Positions 1 to 4,512 of a stretch of 5,348 nt of DNA are shown here, piece after piece. The position numbers and the translations under genes were made by a program. The stretch's first letter is position 1, and the number at the start of each line of letters is the position of its first letter. Below the pieces are notes generated by a model. The model had not been told where the DNA came from. It saw nothing but the letters and a program-made list of their open reading frames with translations, and did no database searches. Source of the DNA: an uncultured Myxococcales bacterium (GTDB lineage Bacteria; Myxococcota_A; Bradymonadia; Bradymonadales; Bradymonadaceae); the NCBI GenBank assembly GCA_913058025.1, contig CAJXPN010000378.1, positions 1 to 5,348 on the forward strand, in the 5' to 3' direction.

Positions 1-47
1 GAGATTTCTGCCTGTCTCGTGGGCTCGGAGATGTGTATAAGAGACAG
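1..47. other. Illumina P7 / Nextera read-2 adapter left on the contig end (synthetic)
   Basis: Bases 1-5 (GAGAT) match the 3' end of the P7 flow-cell oligo. Bases 6-13 (TTCTGCCT) sit where the i7 index belongs and match, from memory, the adapter-strand form of Nextera index N703. Bases 14-28 (GTCTCGTGGGCTCGG) and 29-47 (ending ATGTGTATAAGAGACAG) are the Nextera read-2 sequence with its 19-bp Tn5 mosaic end. The order P7, index, read-2, mosaic end is exactly that of a library molecule, so this is untrimmed adapter and not a mobile element. Genomic DNA begins at about 48. Any translation beginning MGSEMCIRDR here is an adapter artefact. Confidence 0.98.
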
Positions 48-1428
48 GCTCCGAGAGGGTCGCGTGGCGATGTGCGTCGTGTGGGTGGTCGAGCCGCACG
101 AGCGTGCCGGCGGTGCTCACGATGAACGTGGACCCGTCGCGCATCCACTCGACGCGCCTGGCGCTCCCGCTCCACGCCTCCAGCGGGAGGAACGCGCGAG
201 CTTTGAGGGAGTCGCCCTCGAGGTCGAAGCGGGGGAGCGCGACGCCCTCGGGGGAGAGCGCGTTGACCGCGACGAAGCCGCCGTCGGGGAGCGCGGTGAC
301 CGACTTCATGACGTCGAGGCCGAAGACGCCGGGCGCGGTGCGTGCGCCGCCGCGCGGGGTCACGTGGTGGAGCATCGCGCCGGCCGAGGTCATGGCGAGG
401 TGGCGGGCGTCGTGGGACCAGGCGAGGTCGGTGAAGCCGTAGTCCGAGCGGTAGCGTCGGGTGACCTCTGGCGAGGGGACGTCCCAGAGCTCGAGCCCTG
501 TCGCGGTGAGGACCTGAAGCGCGCCCTCGGAGGTGGGCCGGACGTCGAGGGTGGAGGCCTCGAAGCTGGCGGTCCAGTCGCCCTGGGTGGTGTCGAGGAC
601 GCGCCACGCGCCGTCCCACTCGCGCAGCAGCAGCGAGGTCGAGCCCGGGATGGGCGCCATGCTGCGCAAGGGGGCGCCGAGCCGGACGCGGCGGTCGTCG
701 CCGCCGACGGGCCACGCGAGGCCGTCGCTGGTGGCGATCCAGCGCTCCTGACCGCTGGCGACCCTGGCGTAGTAGTGCGCGTGCCCGAGGTTTCCGTCGT
801 AGAGGGACTCGACGCGCCCGCTCGCCTCGAGCCAGACGTGCCCGCTCGAGCACAGCGTGACCCGCTCTCCGGCGTCCTCGTGCGCGTGCACGACCTCGCC
901 GGGGCAAGGCGTGGGGTCGCCCGAGGCGACCCAGGCGCGCGTGTCTTGGGTGAGCAGGAGCGCGTCGAGCGGCGACGCGAACCTGGGGAAGCCCGAGGTG
1001 AGCGTGGTGACGGCGCCCGAGGTCAGGTCGATCGAGAAGACGCCGTCGAGGTTGGCGCGCGCGACGAGCGCGGTCGGGCTGATGCGTATGTCCTTGATGT
1101 GGTTGTTGTTAGGGTCCTCTCCGAGCCGCGTGGCGAGGTCGACGCGCCAGGCGAGTTCGAGGTCGCGCCACGCCTCGAACGAGGTCGGCGAGGTCTCGCA
1201 GAGGAGGAGCGACGGTGAGTCGGTGAGGATGAGCCGGCCGGAGCAAGGAGGCAGCGCGCGGAGGTCGCGGCGCAGGGGGCGCGGGACGAGCTCGAGGCTC
1301 ATGCGCAGGCCGCGTGCCTCGGGGCTGTCGGTGAGCGGCGTGGCGAGCGCGAGCTGAGCCCGGGCCTCGAGGATGTCGCCGGAGTCGAGCGCGGCGCGGG
1401 CTGCGTCGAGGTGTTTGGTGAGTGACAT
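48..1428 (-). CDS. WD40-like beta-propeller protein, C-terminus missing (partial)
   Basis: An open minus-strand frame starts at ATG 1428 and stays open for 460 codons until it meets the adapter at 47, so the C-terminus is lost. The start is supported by GAGGA seven bases upstream. No signal peptide or membrane segment is visible, so it is probably cytoplasmic. Residues 4-30 (HLDAARAALDSGDILEARAQ) look like one TPR-type helical pair. From about residue 55 the protein becomes repetitive beta-strand and turn sequence of propeller type: DGVFSIDLTSG near 126-138, GLELWD at 311-316, then FTDLAWSHDARHLAM at 332-346, and VEWMRDGSTFIVSTAGTLVRLD near 426-447. The pattern of 'W/D ... hydrophobic-x-W-x-x-D/S-x-x-x-hydrophobic' is typical of WD40/TolB-like blades. 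Function is unknown; these folds usually scaffold protein complexes. Codon use is strongly G/C-ending and the opposite strand contains only shadow frames. It is transcribed divergently from the sigma factor gene. Confidence 0.8.
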
Positions 1429-1435
1429 GGTTCGG

Positions 1436-1440
1436 TCCTC
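1436..1440 (-). promoter_or_regulatory. Ribosome binding site of the beta-propeller gene
   Basis: On the minus strand GAGGA lies seven bases before ATG 1428. It fixes the start of a gene whose other end is missing. Confidence 0.6.
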
Positions 1441-1455
1441 ATGTGGTTGGAGATG

Positions 1456-1467
1456 GTGACGTGTCAC
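1456..1467. repeat. Inverted repeat GTGAC-GT-GTCAC, possible operator
   Basis: This is a perfect 5-2-5 inverted repeat, 28 bp upstream of the propeller start codon and about 150 bp upstream of the sigma-54-like promoter. Its place in a divergent intergenic region fits a dimeric regulator site, but five-base arms are short enough to occur by chance. No regulator is known. Confidence 0.3.
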
Positions 1468-1523
1468 AGACGGCACGCTCGCCGATTGGGCAGAAAGTCT
1501 CAATGGACAAAGGTAGGAAGAGA

Positions 1524-1548
1524 CTGCTGGGCAACATTTGCCCAGCAG
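1524..1548. promoter_or_regulatory. Perfect 25-bp palindrome (11-3-11), candidate enhancer site or RNA hairpin
   Basis: CTGCTGGGCAA (1524-1534) and TTGCCCAGCAG (1538-1548) are perfectly complementary around the 3-base loop CAT. As DNA it would lie at about -123 to -99 from the start site predicted for the sigma-54-like promoter, a usual position for an enhancer-binding activator. As plus-strand RNA it would be a strong hairpin, but the first T-run (TTTTT, 1556-1560) comes seven bases after the stem, which is poor for an intrinsic terminator. I favour the DNA-site reading without excluding an RNA role. Confidence 0.5.
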
Positions 1549-1561
1549 AGGGCGGTTTTTG

Positions 1562-1577
1562 CCTGGCTTCTGCCAGG
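1562..1577. repeat. Inverted repeat CCTGGC-TTCT-GCCAGG
   Basis: This is a perfect 6-4-6 inverted repeat, 13 bp after the 25-bp palindrome. It shares the theme of that element: TTTGCCCAGC at 1537-1546 and TTTGCCTGGC at 1558-1567 are 21 bp apart, two helical turns. It may be a second, weaker site for the same regulator. Confidence 0.35.
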
Positions 1578-1619
1578 TGTTCTTAACCCATGAGTGCTTT
1601 GAAAACAAAGGGTTACGCC

Positions 1620-1636
1620 TTGGCACGGTGTTGGCA
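1620..1636 (+). promoter_or_regulatory. Sigma-54 (RpoN) -24/-12 promoter candidate for the sigma factor gene
   Basis: TTGGCACGGTGTTGGCA matches the RpoN consensus YTGGCACG-N4-TTGCW with one mismatch (TGGC for TTGC). GG is at 1622-1623 and GC at 1634-1635, with the required ten bases between them. Counting from the -12 base puts transcription start near 1647, which leaves a leader of about 27 bases before ATG 1674. That would exclude the earlier in-frame ATG at 1590. Palindromes 70-123 bp upstream of the predicted start fit an activator-dependent promoter. Confidence 0.6.
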
Positions 1637-1673
1637 GACAGGCAGTCGGAGTGAACACAACGACGAACCTCCG

Positions 1674-2411
1674 ATGGGCAGACACCTCATGATGAACACG
1701 ACGGCCGCGACCGAGACCAAGAACCATGCGAACCGCGACGAGAGCGTGATGAAGCACATGGGCGCGGTGGAGAGCGTGGCCAGGAGCGTGATGAGGAGGC
1801 TCCCGTTGGATCAGGGTCAAATCGAGTACGCGGACCTGGTGAGCGTGGGGATGTTGGGGCTGCTGCATGCGTTCGATCGTCACGACGAGGGGATGGAGCG
1901 GTTCGACGCGTTGGTCGAGGCGCGCGTGCGTTGGGCGATGTTGGATGAGCTGCGGCGGCGCGACTTCTTCCCTCGCCGGCTCAGGTCGAAGGCGAAGATG
2001 CTCAAGAGGACGGAGCAGGCGCTCAAGAAGCGGCGCGGCCGTGACGCGACGGCCGAGGAGCTGGCTGGGGAGTTGGGCATGAGCATGGAGGAGCTGCACC
2101 AGCTTCGTTCGAGCGTGACGCCGTATTCGTTCGTGGACAACGAGACGCTGTTCGACGCGTTGAGGAGCAACGAGAAGACGGCGCTTCAGTGTCAGGTCGA
2201 GAGGGAGCGCCGCGAGGCATTGCTCGAGGCGATGGGGAGCTTGACCGAACGCGAGCAGATCGTGCTGGAGCTCAGGTTCGTGAAGGGGATCGGCCAGCGC
2301 CAGATCGCGGAGGTGTTCGAACTCACCGAAGGTCGTATCTCTCAGATCAAGTCGAAGGCGCTTGGGAAGCTCAAGATCAAGCTGGCTGATTGGGCCAACA
2401 CGCTCGATTGA
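1674..2411 (+). CDS. RNA polymerase sigma factor, sigma-70 family, FliA/WhiG (sigma-28) type
   Basis: This 245-residue protein would direct RNA polymerase to a dedicated set of promoters. Region 2 is clear: DLVSVGMLGLLHAFDRHD at 54-71 and RVRWAMLDELRRRDFFPRR at 84-102, close to the RxRGAMLDELRxxDWxPR signature of FliA. Region 3 follows at about 123-144 (RDATAEELAGELGMSMEELH). Region 4 is at 190-237, from LTEREQIVLELRF to a helix-turn-helix at 208-230 (QRQIAEVFELTEGRISQIKS). All regions are present, unlike ECF factors, and length fits FliA (about 240-260). An ATG at 1590 would add 28 residues, but those codons have about 52% G/C third positions, far below the body, and lie across the promoter candidate. 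Starts at 1689 or 1692 are also possible, as no start has a convincing ribosome site. The fliA symbol is withheld because no flagellar genes are seen and WhiG-like roles are possible. Confidence 0.93.
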   Translation: MGRHLMMNTTAATETKNHANRDESVMKHMGAVESVARSVMRRLPLDQGQIEYADLVSVGMLGLLHAFDRHDEGMERFDALVEARVRWAMLDELRRRDFFPRRLRSKAKMLKRTEQALKKRRGRDATAEELAGELGMSMEELHQLRSSVTPYSFVDNETLFDALRSNEKTALQCQVERERREALLEAMGSLTEREQIVLELRFVKGIGQRQIAEVFELTEGRISQIKSKALGKLKIKLADWANTLD

Positions 2412-2415
2412 GACG

Positions 2416-2446
2416 CATATGTTTTTTCACATTGATGATTCATATG
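2416..2446. repeat. Paired CATATG palindromes around an AT-rich stretch
   Basis: CATATG occurs at 2416-2421 and 2441-2446, 25 bp apart, with TTTTTT at 2422-2427 between. This is the most AT-rich stretch in a GC-rich window and begins five bases after the sigma factor stop codon. It may be a protein site, a promoter or part of the transcript end. A folded stem would put the T-run in its loop, so it is not a standard terminator. Confidence 0.25.
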
Positions 2447-2461
2447 TCATGAGTGGCTCGA

Positions 2462-2489
2462 GTGTTCACGTGGAGCCGGCTGTGAACAC
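2462..2489. repeat. Inverted repeat GTGTTCAC / GTGAACAC with internal AGCCGGCT palindrome
   Basis: Two perfect 8-base arms (2462-2469 and 2482-2489) enclose 12 bases ending in the self-complementary AGCCGGCT (2474-2481). The arm motif GTGAACAC also occurs at 1651-1658, just before the sigma factor gene. No T-run follows, so a regulator site is more likely than a terminator. Confidence 0.4.
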
Positions 2490-2531
2490 GTAGCGCTCCC
2501 TTCGTGTACGACAATCAGCAAGGTCCGTGGA

Positions 2532-2571
2532 TGAACGTCATGTCTATTTGGACATGACGTTCACTCGTTTT
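2532..2571 (+). terminator. Strong 13-bp hairpin with short T-run, possible terminator of the sigma factor gene
   Basis: TGAACGTCATGTC (2532-2544) and GACATGACGTTCA (2551-2563) form a perfect 13-bp stem with the loop TATTTG. After CTCG comes TTTT (2568-2571). It lies 120 bp after the sigma factor stop and before the lipoprotein gene, a sensible place for termination. The stem is not especially GC-rich and the T-run is short and offset, so an operator or a structured transcript end are alternatives. Confidence 0.45.
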
Positions 2572-2583
2572 GGAGGTTGGGCG

Positions 2584-2612
2584 TTGTTCGAGGCCCTGGG
2601 TTGGGTTGATAT
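2584..2612 (+). promoter_or_regulatory. Weak housekeeping-type promoter candidate for the lipoprotein gene
   Basis: TTGTTC (2584-2589) and TGATAT (2607-2612) are separated by exactly 17 bases, but each matches only three of six consensus positions. It lies after the hairpin at 2532-2563 and would start a transcript near 2619, about 55 bases before ATG 2675. Confidence 0.25.
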
Positions 2613-2624
2613 GAAGTGAGGTGC

Positions 2625-2643
2625 GAGCTTCGGATCGAGGCTC
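2625..2643 (+). other. Leader hairpin before the lipoprotein gene
   Basis: GAGCTTCG (2625-2632) and CGAGGCTC (2636-2643) pair over eight positions, one of them a G-U pair, around the loop GAT. It ends 31 bases before the start codon. If the promoter candidate at 2584-2612 is used, it would lie almost at the 5' end of the mRNA, where such hairpins can protect transcripts. No T-run follows. Confidence 0.3.
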
Positions 2644-2674
2644 CTTTGGTGTGTTCATGAAGATCGGGTGAGTC

Positions 2675-3310
2675 ATGGGTTGGAAGATGGGTGTCGTGGT
2701 GTCGTGCTTGGTGTCGTGTGTGATCGGCTGTGACAAGGAAGTGAAGACGGACGAGGCGCCCATGGAGACGGCGAGCATCGAGTCAAAGGGTGCGCCCGAG
2801 GACGCGCCAGCCGAGGCTCTCAAGGCGTCGCCGAAGGAGGAGGCGCCGAAGGCCGCCAAGATCCAGGGAGAGTGCGTGAAGGACGTGAAGGCCGACGCGG
2901 TCGCGCGCCTCACGAATAAGCTCACCGACGTCATGGAGTCCGATGAGATAGAGGCGAGCGTCCAGGTGCGCGACTTCGCGGATCTGGATGGAGACGGTGC
3001 CTCTGAGATGGAGGCGACGGTCTTCCCGTACGCGTCCAACATGGAGGTGGTGCTGTACCTGTCGAACCAGGGCTGCGCGGTCTATGCTGGGGACTTCCTC
3101 GCGTCCTCGATCGAGGCGAGCTCGGAGAAGTCCGAGCCTGGAGCGATCAAGAGAGTGAGGACGTGGACGAAGGGGGGCTGCGCGGGGCTCGAAGGTGACT
3201 TCGAGACCTACGCGTTCGACGGCGCGAAGAAGATGTTCGTGGGCGCTGAGACGATCAGTTGTTCGTGCGATCTGACCAAGGATCGCCCGAAAGAGTGCCC
3301 GACCCCTTGA
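2675..3310 (+). CDS. Exported lipoprotein with acidic linker and DxDxDG loop, function unknown
   Basis: This 211-residue protein begins with a signal sequence containing few charges (WKMGVVVSCLVSCVIGC) and a usable lipobox, VIGC, with Cys19 as the expected lipidated residue. Residues 20-62 are a disordered linker rich in Glu, Ala, Pro and Lys. The globular part (about 65-211) contains DFADLDGDGASEMEATV at 100-116. This DxDxDG loop is like the calcium-binding loops of EF-hand or FG-GAP/VCBS proteins, but there is only one copy. Besides Cys19, the mature protein has Cys67, 134, 169, 196, 198 and 208, enough for three disulfides, which agrees with life outside the cytoplasm. The start is backed by GGTGA at 2667-2671, the 3' part of a Shine-Dalgarno sequence. 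Asp at +2 would mean inner-membrane retention in E. coli, but that rule may not hold here. The next gene begins 35 bases downstream, so the two are probably cotranscribed. Confidence 0.85.
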   Translation: MGWKMGVVVSCLVSCVIGCDKEVKTDEAPMETASIESKGAPEDAPAEALKASPKEEAPKAAKIQGECVKDVKADAVARLTNKLTDVMESDEIEASVQVRDFADLDGDGASEMEATVFPYASNMEVVLYLSNQGCAVYAGDFLASSIEASSEKSEPGAIKRVRTWTKGGCAGLEGDFETYAFDGAKKMFVGAETISCSCDLTKDRPKECPTP

Positions 3311-3332
3311 ACGATCATGAGGAGGTGCGTGT

Positions 3333-3338
3333 GGAGGA
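3333..3338 (+). promoter_or_regulatory. Ribosome binding site choosing ATG 3346
   Basis: GGAGGA ends seven bases before ATG 3346, ideal spacing. A second GGAGG at 3321-3325 lies five bases before the in-frame GTG 3331, which would add five residues. I prefer ATG 3346. Confidence 0.55.
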
Positions 3339-3345
3339 CAGAGAG

Positions 3346-3972
3346 ATGGAGCCTGGTGGGTTCGTGCTCACGGCGGTGATGCGCAAGGAGGCGGGCGCCA
3401 GGATGGCGAAGTCGCGCCAGCGCATGTCGTCGGGGTCGAAGCGTCAGTGCGCGAAGATGGCGAAGTTGAGCCGCTACAAGGTGCACTCGGCGTACACGAA
3501 CGCGCTATGGCGGGGCGGCCACCCTGCGATCGCGGCGCTCGTGCTGGAGACGGGGAGCGGGCGCTACGCGTTGGCGCACGCGCTCGTGGATCTTGCGTGC
3601 CTGGGCGCCAAGGACGCGTACACGTTCACGAGCCTGACGGCGGACGAGGTCGCGAAGCACCTGGAGTTCATGGCAGCGAGCGCGGGTGAGATGGAGCCGA
3701 CCTCTCCGGCGCTCACTGCGGCGCTGATTCAAGAGGGGGTGGTGTTGAGGTTGGCGCTCGGGTTGCCGCTGCACGATGACTTGCACCCGGTGCTCGCGCT
3801 GATTCGTGGCGTGGACCACTCGGCGTACGTGGGCGAGGTGCCGATGGGCATGGGCGGGAAGCTCGTGCTGGTGCCAGGCCCCAACGACGACGGCCCGAAG
3901 CTCCTCGAGAAGCTCCAGGCCGTCGTGGGCGTGGACGGGGTCGACCTCGTCGAGGTCGACGACCAGGTCTAG
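3346..3972 (+). CDS. Soluble protein of unknown function with a YxVHxA...ALVDLxCLGxKDA domain
   Basis: From ATG 3346 this is a 208-residue protein without signal peptide or membrane helices, so it is probably cytoplasmic. Residues 1-45 are basic (KSRQRMSSGSKRQCAKMAK). A conserved-looking core follows: YKVHSAYTNALWRGG at about 44-58, YALAHALVDLACLGAKDAYTF at about 75-95, and GLPLHDDLHPVLALI at about 140-154. From memory this resembles the hypothetical bacterial domain with YPIHEC...YLVDLFCLGLKN followed by GFxPHxDF, sometimes found with SEC-C motifs; I cannot verify this. The C-terminus (about 165-208) is a separate segment ending in acidic VDLVEVDDQV. An in-frame ATG at 3259 lies inside the previous gene and lacks support. 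GTG 3331 is an alternative start. It is 35 bp from the lipoprotein gene and probably shares its transcript. No catalytic motif is recognised. Confidence 0.8.
   Translation: MEPGGFVLTAVMRKEAGARMAKSRQRMSSGSKRQCAKMAKLSRYKVHSAYTNALWRGGHPAIAALVLETGSGRYALAHALVDLACLGAKDAYTFTSLTADEVAKHLEFMAASAGEMEPTSPALTAALIQEGVVLRLALGLPLHDDLHPVLALIRGVDHSAYVGEVPMGMGGKLVLVPGPNDDGPKLLEKLQAVVGVDGVDLVEVDDQV
3940..3960. repeat. Perfect 9-3-9 inverted repeat at the end of the plus-strand gene
   Basis: GTCGACCTC (3940-3948) and GAGGTCGAC (3952-3960) flank GTC. It sits nine bases before the stop codon, between convergent genes with only 28 bp between their stops. It could act as a two-way transcription barrier, but there is no T-run on either side. 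The bases encode VDLVEVD in preferred codons, so it may be incidental. Confidence 0.25.
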
Positions 3973-4000
3973 GGACGAGTGGCCGTGCTCGCCAGGGCGC

Positions 4001-4414
4001 TCAGAGGTTGTCGCTCTGGCAGTCGATGGCGGCGTCGAACTGTGCGCTACAGTCTTCGACCTTGAGCAAGGGCGGGGTGCCTTCGAAGGAGCCACAGCGG
4101 AACTTGTCGGCGGTCGCGTCGATGCGGCACTGGTCGTAGGCCACGATCAGGTCCATACAGGCCCTGGGCTCGTCGCAGTCGGAGGTGCAGCTCGCGACGT
4201 TCACCTCGAACGTCTCCCCGAGGCCGGAGTCGTCCTTGTCACACCTGAGCTCCTTGTTGACCGCGTCCAGGTGGTTGCAGAGCTCCGCGCAGAATCCAGC
4301 GGGCGGAGCCGTCGGGGTGCTTTCGGCCGGCTCGGGCTCGCCGCAGCCCCAGGTCAGGGTGACGCACGCGAACAGGCACAGGGAGGACAGGCGCAAGTAA
4401 CGAGCAGTAGACAT
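4001..4414 (-). CDS. Small cysteine-rich lipoprotein, function unknown
   Basis: This 137-residue protein has a signal sequence (basic start with R5 and R8, hydrophobic LSSLCLFACVTLTWG) followed by Cys24. The lipobox TWGC is not canonical, so lipidation is probable but not certain. A short Pro/Glu/Thr-rich linker (25-39) leads to a compact domain with ten cysteines at 42, 46, 58, 76, 80, 86, 96, 107, 122 and 132, enough for five disulfides. Two CxxxC pairs (FCAELC, SCTSDC) and spacing by hydrophobic residues suggest disulfide-linked helices. The protein is acidic overall. No known family is recognised. The start at 4414 has only a weak GGCGAGA upstream. It lies 98 bp downstream of the VWA gene on the same strand, perhaps in one operon, and converges with the plus-strand gene, with stops 28 bp apart. 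Confidence 0.82.
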   Translation of the reverse strand: MSTARYLRLSSLCLFACVTLTWGCGEPEPAESTPTAPPAGFCAELCNHLDAVNKELRCDKDDSGLGETFEVNVASCTSDCDEPRACMDLIVAYDQCRIDATADKFRCGSFEGTPPLLKVEDCSAQFDAAIDCQSDNL

Positions 4415-4512
4415 GGGCAGTTCTCGCCGTGGGGGTATGCTTGAAGGGGTCGTGTATGCGCCGATCGTTTCATGCCCGAAGAGTAGCGGTCAAGACGCGC
4501 ATGAGGCTTTCG

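Noticed and set aside
29..47. Tn5 transposon end as evidence of a natural mobile element
   Set aside because: It is the mosaic end of the library transposase, joined to index and P7 sequence; there is no transposase gene or second end.
19..1218. Long plus-strand frame (399 codons) starting in the first 20 bases
   Set aside because: It starts inside the sequencing adapter and reads the antisense of the propeller gene. Its composition (Arg, Gly, Glu and Ala rich, no fold-like pattern) is that of a shadow frame.
1481..1488. GCCGATTG, similar to the -10 of sigma-28 promoters, suggesting autoregulation
   Set aside because: The base run 15 bp upstream (TGTC) does not resemble TAAA, so only half of the promoter is present. 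A similar GCCGATCG at 4460-4467 points away from any real gene.
1500..2099. Minus-strand frame of 199 codons over the sigma factor gene
   Set aside because: It is antisense to a clearly recognisable sigma factor. Its His/Leu/Arg-rich translation is typical of an opposite-strand shadow.
3505..4095. Minus-strand frame of 196 codons over the 3346-3972 gene
   Set aside because: It is rich in His, Arg and Gln with no domain pattern, and overlaps genes with better starts and composition on both sides.
3806..4444. Plus-strand frame of 212 codons crossing the convergent gene ends
   Set aside because: It overlaps the end of one gene and all of the Cys-rich lipoprotein gene, and begins with a low-complexity Trp/Arg/Ser run. 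It is a shadow.
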